NCBI RefSeq assembly: GCF_004000825.1
Contig: NZ_BILZ01000013.1
Span: 45,420 to 109,419, forward strand
Source of the DNA: Paenibacillus kobensis NBRC 15729
GTDB lineage: Bacteria; Bacillota; Bacilli; Paenibacillales; Paenibacillaceae
DNA: 64,000 nt
Reading direction: 5' to 3'
Shown: positions 1 through 9,158 of the stretch, one piece after another
How positions within the stretch are numbered: the first letter of the stretch is position 1
Layout of the letters: each line of letters starts with the position of its first letter
The notes under the pieces: model-generated
Told to the model about the DNA's origin: nothing
What the model saw: the letters and a program-made list of their open reading frames with translations, nothing else
Database searches by the model: none
Position numbers and translations under genes: made by a program

Positions 1-474
1 ACGACGAAAGAACAGGCGATAGCGGCGCTTGCCGAGCTGTTCCGCATGCCCGGCAACCGCTTCAGCGCCAAGCAAGTTGTTGTGGCCGAAGAAGATAACC
101 GCATTGCCGGCATGATTCTGTGTTATCACGGGAGCGAAGCGGACAGGCTGGATGCGCCGATCGCAGAGCGTCTGCGGCAGCGGACCGGGAATCCGTCCCC
201 TGTCATCGATCAAGAAGCCGATGAGGATGAATATTACATCGACTCCATTGCCGTGTTCCCGGAATTTCGCGGCCGGGGCATTGCGAAAGCACTGCTTCAA
301 GCTGCCGAGGAAGCTGCAGCGGCCCTCGGATGGGACCGAATCGCCCTGAACGTCGAATACGGCAACGACCGCGCGGCGAGCCTTTATCGTTCAGCCGGCT
401 ACACGCCGGACAAAACCATTACTATTAACGGCTCATCTTTCTACCATATGGTGAAGCCCATTCCGTTGTCCTAA
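1..474 (+). CDS. GNAT-family N-acetyltransferase (5' end outside window)
   Basis: The reading frame is open from the first base, so the true start lies upstream of the window; an internal ATG at 46 is unlikely to be the start. The C-terminal part has the GNAT acetyl-CoA loop: IDSIAV (strand beta4) followed by PEFRGRGIAKALL, matching the family R/Q-x-x-G-x-G/A motif. It ends with the usual N-D-R-A-A-S-L-Y helix and a GY hairpin. The family transfers acetyl groups from acetyl-CoA to amines; the substrate cannot be read here. It converges on the histidine kinase with 22 bp between stops. Confidence 0.85.
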   Translation, partial: TTKEQAIAALAELFRMPGNRFSAKQVVVAEEDNRIAGMILCYHGSEADRLDAPIAERLRQRTGNPSPVIDQEADEDEYYIDSIAVFPEFRGRGIAKALLQAAEEAAAALGWDRIALNVEYGNDRAASLYRSAGYTPDKTITINGSSFYHMVKPIPLS

Positions 475-496
475 CGGTGCCTCTCGCACCATCCTG

Positions 497-3034
497 CTAT
501 TGTCCGTTCCATACAGGCAGCGTGATGTAGACGGTCGTTCCCTGACCGAGTACGCTCTCGTAACGGATCGAGCCTTTATGCTCTTCGATTATGTTGAAGC
601 TGACCATTAATCCGAGCCCTGTGCCATGCTCCTTCGTCGTGAAGAAGGGCTCTTTAATCTTAGCCAGACGATCGCTCGGTATGCCCCCGCCTTGATCGGC
701 GAAGCTAATCTGCAGCCCGCCGTCCGCTGCGGCTGCATTCAATTCAAGCAAGCCCCCGCTGGGCATCGCTTCGATCGCATTTTTCATCATGTTGACGAAT
801 ACCTGCTTGATCTGATTCCGCTCGCAGAAGACAAGCGGCAATCCGGACGGCAAGTGCGCCTTCACCTGCACGTTATGAAGCAGCGCCTGCGATCCGAACA
901 GCTCTGCAACCTCAGCTAAGATGGAACCAATATCATTCGGCTTGAGCATTAGCGCTTGCGGCTTCGCAAGCACCAACAGCTCGCCCAATATGAGCTCAAT
1001 CCGGTTGAACTCGGTTTGCATAATTTCAAAGTAGCGCTCACGGTTATGCTCCGGCGCATGCCGCAGCAGCTTCGCGAACCCTTTGAGCGCGGTCAGCGGA
1101 TTACGAATCTCGTGAGCGATGCCAGCGGCAAGCTGGCCCGCGGCGGACAGCTTCTCCGATTGGCGAAGCCGCTCTTCGGACTGCTTCTGCTCCGTAATGT
1201 TATGAACGGTTCCGAAAACTCGAATCGGCAGCCCCTGACTATTGCATACCGTTTGCGAAATCGCATGCATCGTTCGAATGCTGCCGTCTTCGGACTTCAC
1301 GATGCGAAACATCAGATCCATCTTATTGCCGCTTAGCGCTCCCGCAATTGCATTTTCCACCTGGGAGCGGTCTTCCGGATGAACGATTTCCATTAATTGT
1401 TGGATCGTTTGTTTCGGTGAATGGTATTCGCGCCTCAAGAGCTCATAAATCTCATCCGACCATATCCATTGATCATTCGCGATATCCCACTCAAAATACC
1501 CGAGCCCGGCAAGCTGCTGAGCCATCCGCAGGCTGTCGCGGCTACGGTGCAGCTCCGCCTCCGTCTGAAGATGCTCGGTCAGGTCGCAGTGAACGCCGAA
1601 TATCGCATACGGCTCGCCATGCAAATCCATCCGCTCGCCATAGCTATGAATATGGCGAACGCTGCCGTCCGGGCGAATAACCCGGTAACGCAGATCGATC
1701 TCTTCCACCGTATGCAGCGATTCCAGTACCGGCATGACGCTCCCGACATCTTCCGGATGAATATGGGCAGAGAAGAACGGCATTGTTAGCGGGGTGCCCG
1801 GATGGAAGCCGAATATCCGGTAAGAATGATCCGACCACCGGACATTCCCTTCTGCTATATTGTACTCCCAGCTCCCGAACCGCCGCAGCCGCTGCGCTTG
1901 CAGCAGATGCTGCTCCGCTTTCTTCCGTTCCGTAATATCCCGCCATACGCCAACCAACCGTTCTTGTCCGTCCCTATCGTCCACGACCGATTGATAAGAC
2001 AATTCGAACCAGATGAAGCGACCGTTGCGATGCCGAATTCGGCACGTCTGAATGCCGTACAAGGCAGAATACGGAGCGTTACCTCCCAGCTTTTCGCGGC
2101 ATTCGGAGTGAAAATAGCTCCAGGCCACCGTGCCAAGCACTTCGTCCGGCCGGTAACCGAGCAGCCGCTCGATCGCAGGCGACACATATTGAAAAGTCCC
2201 ATCCAGGCTCAAATAGGTTATGATATCGCCGGCATTCTCCGACAACATTTTGTACCGGTGCTCGCTTTCTTGAAGCTGTTTGTGCACATGATAAACCTCG
2301 GTAATATCGCGCACAATCGCATAAGCCCCGACTTGTTCCCCGCCCTCTGTCATCGGGAGCATCGTAACTTCCGTAATCAGCCTGACGCCGTCCTTACGAA
2401 TGACCCTCATGATACAGTGGCCAGCCCGCCCCTGTATCACATCTTCGTAGCAGCCCGCTACAACCGGCGTATCTTCCGGATCGATGAAGAGCCAAGGCGA
2501 GAACAGCAGCACTTCCTCCGCTTTATAGCCCAGCAGCTCCAGCGCTGCTTGATTGGCGTTCGCAATCATTCCGTCAGGCGTGACGATGTAGACCGCATCC
2601 GGATGACGCTCGAACAGGGACCGGTAACGCCGTTCCATATCCGCATGCTTGGCACGCTGCGTCACGTCCCGAAAAATGACAGCTAAACCGTTTTCGCTCG
2701 GAATCGACTTGAACTCGTAGTAAATATCCGTATGTGCGAAATAACTTTCGTACACGACCAACTGCTGGCTTTCCTTCGCTTCCGCATGCTTTTCTGTAAA
2801 ATAGGGCGTCTTCGCCATCGGAAACTCTTCCCACAGCGACTTTCCGACGAGCTCCCGAGGATCCCGGAACAACAAAAAACCCGCTTGCGGGTTCACGTAG
2901 ATAAACTTATCTTCTTCATCTAGCATAAAAAAGCCCTCTGACGAGTGCTCCATAACACTTATTAACTGCAACCGGTTTATGTCCATCTCATCCGTATCCG
3001 TCGTCACCCGATAAACCAACCCTTTCGACTTCAC
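497..3034 (-). CDS. Multi-PAS cytoplasmic sensor histidine kinase (sporulation-kinase type)
   Basis: This 845-residue protein has no membrane segment. Five PAS units can be followed by their closing 'D-I-T-E' linkers: about residues 20-126, 135-246, 258-370, 380-488 and 500-616. A HisKA dimerisation domain follows, with the phospho-acceptor His641 in GIAHEIRNP, then a HATPase_c domain with the N box (NMMKNAIEA), G1 box (DQGGGIP), F box (EPFFTTK) and G2 box (GTGLGL). The architecture resembles KinA/KinE kinases that feed the Spo0F/Spo0A phosphorelay, and there is no response regulator next to it. The GTG start at 3034 has no good ribosome site, so the start is uncertain; Met17 is an alternative. 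Confidence 0.88.
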   Translation of the reverse strand: MKSKGLVYRVTTDTDEMDINRLQLISVMEHSSEGFFMLDEEDKFIYVNPQAGFLLFRDPRELVGKSLWEEFPMAKTPYFTEKHAEAKESQQLVVYESYFAHTDIYYEFKSIPSENGLAVIFRDVTQRAKHADMERRYRSLFERHPDAVYIVTPDGMIANANQAALELLGYKAEEVLLFSPWLFIDPEDTPVVAGCYEDVIQGRAGHCIMRVIRKDGVRLITEVTMLPMTEGGEQVGAYAIVRDITEVYHVHKQLQESEHRYKMLSENAGDIITYLSLDGTFQYVSPAIERLLGYRPDEVLGTVAWSYFHSECREKLGGNAPYSALYGIQTCRIRHRNGRFIWFELSYQSVVDDRDGQERLVGVWRDITERKKAEQHLLQAQRLRRFGSWEYNIAEGNVRWSDHSYRIFGFHPGTPLTMPFFSAHIHPEDVGSVMPVLESLHTVEEIDLRYRVIRPDGSVRHIHSYGERMDLHGEPYAIFGVHCDLTEHLQTEAELHRSRDSLRMAQQLAGLGYFEWDIANDQWIWSDEIYELLRREYHSPKQTIQQLMEIVHPEDRSQVENAIAGALSGNKMDLMFRIVKSEDGSIRTMHAISQTVCNSQGLPIRVFGTVHNITEQKQSEERLRQSEKLSAAGQLAAGIAHEIRNPLTALKGFAKLLRHAPEHNRERYFEIMQTEFNRIELILGELLVLAKPQALMLKPNDIGSILAEVAELFGSQALLHNVQVKAHLPSGLPLVFCERNQIKQVFVNMMKNAIEAMPSGGLLELNAAAADGGLQISFADQGGGIPSDRLAKIKEPFFTTKEHGTGLGLMVSFNIIEEHKGSIRYESVLGQGTTVYITLPVWNGQ

Positions 3035-3316
3035 ATGAAATCTGCTGAAATACCGTTGCCTTCATTATTACCTATGCGATTCGGATAGTAAAGATAGTTT
3101 CATAAATCCAGTTCCATTACAAATAATCAAAGGGTAAAATGTATTCATTTTCCATATGCGTGTGACATAAAGTTTATACATGCAGTAGAAGTTAGCGGTT
3201 GGACCGCAACCGGATAGTCATATGCACATTGTTGGCTTGCGGCGCAACTACGGACAAGCCAATTTCGTCTTTAATGATACGATATTGTTGCCCTAAGGAT
3301 TCGATCGGGGAGGCTG

Positions 3317-4051
3317 ATGAGGATGACAACAAGAAGAAGACCGGCAGGCAAATGGGTGCCGGCCGCGCTGATGGCGCTGATGCTGGCTTTCATGCTCGGA
3401 GTAATTGGCGGTTGTACAGGAGGAAGCAAGCAGCAAGAGAAGCCGGTTGTGACAGAAAATGCAGGCGGCGGCGCGACGACGCCCGATACGCCGGTCGACA
3501 GCGGCAACAACGGCGGCTCCTCGCCTGTTAAGCCGGTCGACAGCGGCAACGGCGGCGGCTCCTCGCCCGATACGCCGGTCGACAATGGCAACGACGGCAG
3601 CAACTCGCCCGATACGCCGGTCGACAACGGCAACAACGGCGGCTCCACTCCTGTTAAGCCGGTCGACAGCGGCAACGGCGGGGGCGGCGGCTCGAAGGAA
3701 CCTGTTGTTGTTGCGGAGAACAAGGCCTTCCGGGTGTTCGAGCCTGCGGAAGACGCGGTCGTCGGCACGACCTTCACCGTGCGGGGAGAAGCACGGGTAT
3801 TCGAAGCCTCATTCAGCTACTCGTTCGAAGACGGACACAATGTATTAGCCGAAGGCCACGTGACAGCGGATATGGGCGCCCCGGAATGGGGCAAGTTCGA
3901 ATTTACGGTCACGTTCGACGAAGCGACTAACCCATTCGGCATCCTGACCATTTATGAATCGAGCGCCAAAGACGGCAGTCCGGTCAACGTGCTGCAAATC
4001 GCAGTCAAGTTCAACAAAGACGCCATAAAGCCAATCGAAGAAATCGAATAG
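3317..4051 (+). CDS. Lipoprotein with Pro/Asp/Gly repeats and Gmad2 immunoglobulin-like domain
   Basis: Start chosen for the GGGGAGG site at 3307-3313. A basic N-terminus and hydrophobic stretch (15-31) lead to a variant lipobox VIGGC with Cys33, so the product should be anchored on the outer face of the membrane. Residues 56-125 are five imperfect 14-residue repeats (PDTPVDSGNNGGSS type) forming a flexible stalk. Residues about 137-240 match the Gmad2 domain, an Ig-like fold often attached to spore-germination proteins such as GerM. The gene converges on the Lrp gene with 18 bp between stops. The role is probably structural or ligand-binding at the cell or spore surface; this is inference. 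Confidence 0.7.
   Translation: MRMTTRRRPAGKWVPAALMALMLAFMLGVIGGCTGGSKQQEKPVVTENAGGGATTPDTPVDSGNNGGSSPVKPVDSGNGGGSSPDTPVDNGNDGSNSPDTPVDNGNNGGSTPVKPVDSGNGGGGGSKEPVVVAENKAFRVFEPAEDAVVGTTFTVRGEARVFEASFSYSFEDGHNVLAEGHVTADMGAPEWGKFEFTVTFDEATNPFGILTIYESSAKDGSPVNVLQIAVKFNKDAIKPIEEIE
3482..3691 (+). repeat. Five tandem 42-bp repeats inside the Gmad2 lipoprotein gene
   Basis: Five consecutive in-frame 42-bp units encode PDTPVDSGNNGGSS-like blocks. Units alternate between D-T-P and V-K-P beginnings, with S/N and N/G/D substitutions. The length is a multiple of three, so copy-number change would lengthen or shorten the stalk without breaking the frame. Confidence 0.85.
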
Positions 4052-4069
4052 ATGCGGGCGGCCTTCCCT

Positions 4070-4498
4070 TTACTTGATCTGGCCGATAGAGATGTTGATT
4101 TTGTAGTAGCCATAAGCCAAAATATCGTCGAGCAGCCGGCTCAGCGCATCGTGGTCCGGCACCTCGACTTTAAGAATAAAACAAGGCTCTCCGCTTACGC
4201 GGTGAGCTTCTTTTATTTCCTCCCGTCCTTGTATGAACGTCTGAAACTTCGTATGGGCATAGTCTTTCATCATGACCGTGACGAAGACGCACAATCCGTT
4301 GCCTAGCAGACGCTCGTTCACCTTGACGGTATACCGTTCGATAACTCCCAAATCCTCCATTCTGCGAATCCGGTTCGTCACCGCAGCTCCCGTCATATGG
4401 ACGGCCTCTCCAATCTGCTTCAACTGCACCCGGGAATTGTCTTGCAGATGACGGATAATTTCCAGATCGATATGATCAAGCCCCGCGTTCATGTCCAT
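4070..4498 (-). CDS. Lrp/AsnC-family transcriptional regulator
   Basis: At 142 residues this is the usual size for the family. Residues 6-65 are the AsnC-type winged helix-turn-helix (LDHIDLEIIRHLQDNSR, then T-G-A-A-V-T-N-R-I-R-R-M recognition helix and L-G-V-I wing). Residues 70-140 form the RAM ligand-binding fold. Such proteins sense amino acids or related metabolites and bind as multimers. No amino-acid gene lies next to it, so the target cannot be inferred. It is transcribed towards the Gmad2 lipoprotein gene. Confidence 0.88.
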   Translation of the reverse strand: MDMNAGLDHIDLEIIRHLQDNSRVQLKQIGEAVHMTGAAVTNRIRRMEDLGVIERYTVKVNERLLGNGLCVFVTVMMKDYAHTKFQTFIQGREEIKEAHRVSGEPCFILKVEVPDHDALSRLLDDILAYGYYKINISIGQIK

Positions 4499-4684
4499 TC
4501 CCCCTATTCCTTTAGCTGCAAAAGCGATACATACAATTCCTTTTATCCAGCTTATGTAAGCGTATCCTTATTCGGCATTATAATCGCTTACCTAGGATGA
4601 CTACAATAACTGCATCGTCCAAGAGGATGGAAACTTGAGAAAAGGGGTTGTCGCAACCGCCGCTCAAAAAGGGAACAAACCAAA

Positions 4685-4724
4685 TACGACTCGTTCTGGC
4701 CGGCAATGACCATTCCGAGTCGTA
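4685..4724 (-). terminator. Hairpin downstream of the germination operon
   Basis: Arms TACGACTCG (4685-4693) and CGAGTCGTA (4716-4724) form a 9-bp stem, followed on the minus strand by a weakly T-rich TATTTGGTTT. It sits about 50 bp after the stop of the last ger operon gene. The tail is poor, so termination is plausible rather than certain. Confidence 0.5.
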
Positions 4725-4772
4725 CTGTAGTGAAAGAATTGTCGTTCTAAGCCGAACTAGCCCCAACTCGTT

Positions 4773-5000
4773 CTAGCTCCCCTGTGATGACTGGTCCTGC
4801 GGCTTGAGACTCGCCGCTGCCGGACCGCTTGTGCGCGTCGTCTCGTCCTGGTCCGTCTTCCAAGGCGGATCGTTGCTCCGCAATAGATCAGCCAGCTTGT
4901 AGAAGGCCAGCGGAATGACGACCAGCAGCAGCGCCGCATAGAACACTCTCCTTGACGGCAACCACGACAATAGTTTGTGCAGCGTCGACATGAATGGCAT
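4773..5000 (-). CDS. Small single-pass membrane protein at the end of the ger operon
   Basis: A 75-residue product with one transmembrane segment (residues about 19-37, VFYAALLLVVIPLAFYKLA) and a hydrophilic, acidic and serine-rich tail. The ATG at 5000 has a GGAGGAA site and lies only 5 bp after the stop of the gerC gene, so it is almost surely co-transcribed. I do not recognise the family. Short membrane genes next to gerA-type operons, such as gerD-like or gerQ-like partners, make an accessory germination role possible, but this is inference from position. Confidence 0.6.
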   Translation of the reverse strand: MPFMSTLHKLLSWLPSRRVFYAALLLVVIPLAFYKLADLLRSNDPPWKTDQDETTRTSGPAAASLKPQDQSSQGS

Positions 5001-5005
5001 GTCCG

Positions 5006-6265
5006 TTATTCCTCCGATATGTTGATATTGCCGGTTCGATGAATATGCGCCTTCACCTGAACGTGTATGGGAACCTGCGAGAACAGATCATCTCCCCTCT
5101 CCCATTGCCCGCGATGCTTGCTCCACCAGCGGTGATGCTTCCTTGACATGTAATCCGCAAGTTCAATGACATCGCATCGGTACTGCTTCTGAAGCTTGAC
5201 GATTGCGCTCTCTATCAGCTGCTTGATCGACTGACCCACGTACTCGTCCATCCGGTACAAGGTTTTCTCGCTTAACGTATCCGGAATTTGATAAGCCTCG
5301 TTCAATGAGCCCTGCACTTCTATATGATAATCAAAAGCTGGCAGCCCGTCCTTTCCGAACGAGACGCGCATGCGCCGCGTCATCCGCTGCACGATGAATA
5401 CGCCGCGTCCCTCGTCCCCATACGGAAATTCGATATGCCCTCCCTTAATCGAGTCCCGCAAGAAATTAAGCCCTGCCGTCTCCCGCCCGTCGAGAAAACC
5501 GATCAGCCGGTTCGAGCGGCCGCTGAACACGGCCGTTCCGTTTAAGGTCGAGTAAGTACGGCTGCCGTTCGATACCGTCTGAATGCCGAAGCTTTTATTC
5601 TTCAACAAAGACTCCTGCACCTCGCCGATTCTCGTATGCGGCAGTATCCTTGAGCTGTTCGCCCCGTTGCTGGAGACAAGCTCCAGGTAAGCCGAAGGCA
5701 GACGCTCGCCCGGCGGCTGTGTGCTTAATATTTCCGATGCTTTATTGGGTGTGACCATTACTTTCGTTGATCGGCGCATCTGGCTGTCCCGCAGGAAATA
5801 ATCAATCGCCTCCGCGAAATCGCCCGGTCTCCTCGCTACCGCTTCCGAGAATATAAGCACCTTCAGATGCTCGAAGAATGGCGCCCGGCTCATGCGCTGC
5901 GCGAGGTTGGCCTCCATCGTCGAGAACGTCGTCCCTTCCACAGTCAGATGGAAATACGCAGCCGTCGGCTGTGCGTTCGCGTTCTCTGCCTTCATCCCGC
6001 TCGGCGTCACGACTTGATACGTCACTTTATATTTCGCCTTCTTGTTCTGCTTCTTATTGCTCGCCGAATTCGTTTGTTCGCCGGACGGTGTGCTTCCCGA
6101 CTCCTCTTCAGCGGAGGACTCATCGACCTCCTGAATGACTGCATCTACGCCGACGCCGACGATAAAGCCGCGCTGATCAATCTCTACCCGATCCCAGCAG
6201 CCGGATAAAGCAATGGAACTCGCGACGAACAAAAATGCAATTCGCCGCCTACTTCGTATCCGCAT
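5006..6265 (-). CDS. gerAC: Ger(x)C family spore-germination lipoprotein (GerAC-like)
   Basis: This is the C subunit of a GerA-type nutrient germinant receptor in the spore inner membrane. The 419-residue product begins with a signal peptide and lipobox ALSGC-WD (Cys22), then the family's conserved R-V-E-I-D-Q-R-G-F-I-V-G-V-G-V-D opening. A Ser/Lys/Glu-rich insert at about 45-75 precedes K-V-T-Y-Q-V-V-T-P. The C-terminal part shows the GerAC domain with a Y-R-C-D-V-I-E-L helix. It overlaps the gerAB gene by 17 bp, as in most gerA operons. The symbol denotes family, not a proven orthologue. Confidence 0.92.
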   Translation of the reverse strand: MRIRSRRRIAFLFVASSIALSGCWDRVEIDQRGFIVGVGVDAVIQEVDESSAEEESGSTPSGEQTNSASNKKQNKKAKYKVTYQVVTPSGMKAENANAQPTAAYFHLTVEGTTFSTMEANLAQRMSRAPFFEHLKVLIFSEAVARRPGDFAEAIDYFLRDSQMRRSTKVMVTPNKASEILSTQPPGERLPSAYLELVSSNGANSSRILPHTRIGEVQESLLKNKSFGIQTVSNGSRTYSTLNGTAVFSGRSNRLIGFLDGRETAGLNFLRDSIKGGHIEFPYGDEGRGVFIVQRMTRRMRVSFGKDGLPAFDYHIEVQGSLNEAYQIPDTLSEKTLYRMDEYVGQSIKQLIESAIVKLQKQYRCDVIELADYMSRKHHRWWSKHRGQWERGDDLFSQVPIHVQVKAHIHRTGNINISEE

Positions 6266-7367
6266 GGGCAGCTGTCCCCTTCTTGCGGCCGCTCAGCAAC
6301 AGCAATCCGCATGGAATGAGAACGCCCGCGCCAACGGCCAAATAACTGATCATCGTCCCGAGCAAGTCGAACTGGGGCAGGTTATTCGGCGTCATGCAGA
6401 TAATCATGGCCGCGGGTGCAAGGATGAGATGGCGCACTCTCTTGGTCATTCGTTTGAACAGAAACGCCATACATTCGCCCGCCAGATCGAAGCCCATCAC
6501 GGCCGTATTATAGATGGTCATTATCCAGATCACGAAGAACAGCGATTCAAACCGCTCGAAGAAGTTGCCCGGGAATTGAATTTCCTTCGCCAGTTCCACG
6601 GTCGGATAAATGATGTTCATCGCGCCGACGTTCGAGAAAATGCCGATGGCAAGCTGGTAGATGATCAAGTCGATCACAACGGCAACCAAAATGCCTCCCA
6701 CAACCGCTTTAGGCGCTTTCTCCGGCCTAGCCATGAACACGATGTAATACAATATGATCTCGAAGCCGAGCAGAGAGAATACGACTTCCTTCATTCCCTT
6801 GAGCAAGCCGGGTATGCCGGTTACGAAGAAAGGCTCCAGATTGCCGAATTCGAACCAGCGGTAGCCGAACACGACGACGACGACCACAATAGACAGCACC
6901 GCCGGCAGAAACATCACATTAAGCCGAAGCAGCCCTGACCGGCTTCCGGATACGCCGTATACAATCACCAAGAAGAACGCAAGGGCAATATACTCAACCG
7001 GAGTTCTGTCGAACAAATACTGCTTCGATATGTTCGCAATCGCTCTCGTCTCATAAGCCGAGAAACCCAAAAAGTACAGCATTTGAAAAAAAGCCAATAA
7101 ACAGGCGAGCGGCCTGCTTATCAAGCTCGACGCATATTCCAGGAAAGGCTGGTTGCCTGCCTTAACCGCCGTCCTGGACACGAGCGCACCGAGCAGCATC
7201 GCGATTAAGCCTGCTCCGGCGATGCTCATCCATCCGTCGAAAGACTTAGTAGCCGATGCCAGTGTGCGAGGCAGTGTTAACACGCCGACCCCAATCAGCA
7301 TCGAGGCGATCGTCATACTCATCTCCAGCGGCGTCACGGGCCGTTCACCGAAAGAAGCGGTTTTCAC
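6249..7367 (-). CDS. gerAB: Spore-germination permease (GerAB-like, APC superfamily)
   Basis: A 372-residue protein with about ten hydrophobic segments, of the usual size for the B subunit of GerA receptors. The opening ITPLEM-like 'PVTPLEMSMTIASMLIGVGVLTLP' region is characteristic of this family, and the core carries the germinant-binding transporter fold. The GTG start at 7367 has a GGGGAG site and overlaps the gerAA stop by 4 bp, indicating translational coupling. It acts in the spore inner membrane with the A and C subunits. Confidence 0.92.
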   Translation of the reverse strand: MKTASFGERPVTPLEMSMTIASMLIGVGVLTLPRTLASATKSFDGWMSIAGAGLIAMLLGALVSRTAVKAGNQPFLEYASSLISRPLACLLAFFQMLYFLGFSAYETRAIANISKQYLFDRTPVEYIALAFFLVIVYGVSGSRSGLLRLNVMFLPAVLSIVVVVVVFGYRWFEFGNLEPFFVTGIPGLLKGMKEVVFSLLGFEIILYYIVFMARPEKAPKAVVGGILVAVVIDLIIYQLAIGIFSNVGAMNIIYPTVELAKEIQFPGNFFERFESLFFVIWIMTIYNTAVMGFDLAGECMAFLFKRMTKRVRHLILAPAAMIICMTPNNLPQFDLLGTMISYLAVGAGVLIPCGLLLLSGRKKGTAAHADTK

Positions 7368-8941
7368 TTGTTCTTCTCCCCTTGATCGTCCGTATTGATC
7401 CGAACCTCGTCCATCGTCTCCAGAATAGCGGGCCGTTTGACCATGTTCATAACGGGAACGCGGATAATAAAGTCCCTCCAGTCCCCTAACCGCAATGGTG
7501 CAAGCGGTCCCGTATACGCCACCCCGAAGCTCTTCAGGTTCGCAAGATGAATGCAGTTCATAATGAGAGCCAGCACGATACCGTACAGCCCGAATATGGC
7601 AGCGGCAAGCATAATACCGAATCTCAGAAGCCGGATCGACACGGCAAAACCATAGGACGGAATGGCGAACGAGGCGATTGCCGTAACGGCCACGACGACG
7701 ACCATGACCGGACTGACGATGCCGGCGGTTACCGCCGCCTCGCCTATTACAAGGCCGCCGACGACGCCGATCGTCTGACCGATGGGCTTCGGCAGCCGGA
7801 TGCCGGCTTCCCGGAGCAGCTCCAGCGTCGTCTCCATCAGGAACGTCTCCACAACCGCGGGAAACGGAACCCCTTCCCTGGTGCCCGCAATCGAGAAAGC
7901 AAGCTTCGACGGCAGCAAGCCATGATGATACTCCAGCAACGCAATGTAGAGGCCCGGAAGGAATAAAGCAACGAATGCCGATATCACGCGCAAAATGCGG
8001 AGCACGCTGGAAAGAATCCAGTTCTGGTAATAGTCCTCCGGCGATTGAATGAATGACGACAGCATAATGGGCATAATCAACTGGAATGGCGTCCCGTCTA
8101 TGAGCAAGGCGACCTTGCCCTGCATAATCGCGCCCGCCACTTTGTCAGGCCGCTCCGTATTCAGGATTTGCGGATAGGGCGACCAGTACCGGTCCGTAAT
8201 CCATTGCTCGATATAGCCGGAGCCTTCCGGATCGTCGATATCAATCGTCGTTATCCTGCGCTTGACCTCCTCCACCAATTGCGGATTCACGACGCCGTTC
8301 AGGTACGCGACAATAACATCCTTCCTTCCCCTTCTGCCGATCCGGAACGATTCGAACCGCAGATTCACGTCTTTAACTCTGCGGCGGAGGAGCGCCGTAT
8401 TCGTCCGAATATCCTCCGTGAATCCATCCCGCGGTCCTCGTATGATCGTTTCCGTCTGCGGCTCCTCGACAGCGCGGCTCTTCCAGCCCTTGCTGCCAAG
8501 CAGCAGCACTTCCTTCGCGCCTTCTACGAAGAGCGCTGTATCGCCTGTCAAGATGGATAGCAGGATGTCGTCCCAATCCGTAGAATACCGCGCATCCTGC
8601 ACCGGAATTTTCCCTGCCTCGACAGGCATCCCATCTCCGCTCCCGTCGCCTTCCTCCGCCCCTTGCTCTGCCTCGTTCGATTTTGCGCCAGCAGAGTCAA
8701 TACTTAGCCTCTCCTGCATGAGAGTCTGCAAGATTTGAACCTTAAGCTGCTTATCGACAAGACCGTCGATGCAGGCGACCGCCCCTTTCTGTCCTGCAGC
8801 CATGACAATCGATTTAATCAACAGGTCCTCAGGCGATTGGAGCTGGTCCTTCATATATTGAACGTTCTCCGCAAGGCTAGCCGCCGGAACGCGTCCCGTT
8901 TGTGAATTCGGCCCCTTTTCTGCCGGACTTTTATATTCCAT
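7364..8941 (-). CDS. gerAA: Spore-germination protein GerAA-like A subunit
   Basis: The A subunit of the germinant receptor, about 525 residues. A long cytoplasmic N-terminal domain (to about residue 290) contains the family motif R-G-P-R-D-G-F and S-P-Y-P-Q-I-L-N-T-E-R-P-D. The C-terminal half has about five transmembrane segments beginning with S-V-L-R-I-L-R-V and including P-F-P-A-V-V-E-T-F-L-M-E-T-T-L-E. A Glu/Asp/Gly-rich insert lies at about 110-130. ATG at 8941 is preferred over GTG at 8953 because TAGGTG sits 9 bases upstream of it. It is the first gene of the operon AA-AB-AC-small ORF. Confidence 0.93.
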   Translation of the reverse strand: MEYKSPAEKGPNSQTGRVPAASLAENVQYMKDQLQSPEDLLIKSIVMAAGQKGAVACIDGLVDKQLKVQILQTLMQERLSIDSAGAKSNEAEQGAEEGDGSGDGMPVEAGKIPVQDARYSTDWDDILLSILTGDTALFVEGAKEVLLLGSKGWKSRAVEEPQTETIIRGPRDGFTEDIRTNTALLRRRVKDVNLRFESFRIGRRGRKDVIVAYLNGVVNPQLVEEVKRRITTIDIDDPEGSGYIEQWITDRYWSPYPQILNTERPDKVAGAIMQGKVALLIDGTPFQLIMPIMLSSFIQSPEDYYQNWILSSVLRILRVISAFVALFLPGLYIALLEYHHGLLPSKLAFSIAGTREGVPFPAVVETFLMETTLELLREAGIRLPKPIGQTIGVVGGLVIGEAAVTAGIVSPVMVVVVAVTAIASFAIPSYGFAVSIRLLRFGIMLAAAIFGLYGIVLALIMNCIHLANLKSFGVAYTGPLAPLRLGDWRDFIIRVPVMNMVKRPAILETMDEVRINTDDQGEKNK

Positions 8942-9158
8942 AACTATAGGCACCTACTTCCGTCAGACCGCCGTCTTGTTGACTAAAGGTTTCCCTATAG
9001 AGGAATTTTTATGAAAATTTGCTCTGCAACCCACATATCTCCCCCGTTGCTGGAGAATCCTAGCGATGTTCCCAACAGGCCCCGTGCAGCATTTTGCAAC
9101 ATTCTGTCCGGCATTTTGCGTCTAACGGGTATGCATGTCAGAAGGAAGGGTGACCTTT

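Noticed and set aside
1802..2686. 294-codon open frame on the plus strand across the PAS kinase
   Set aside because: Antisense; the kinase frame has five PAS units and intact catalytic motifs.
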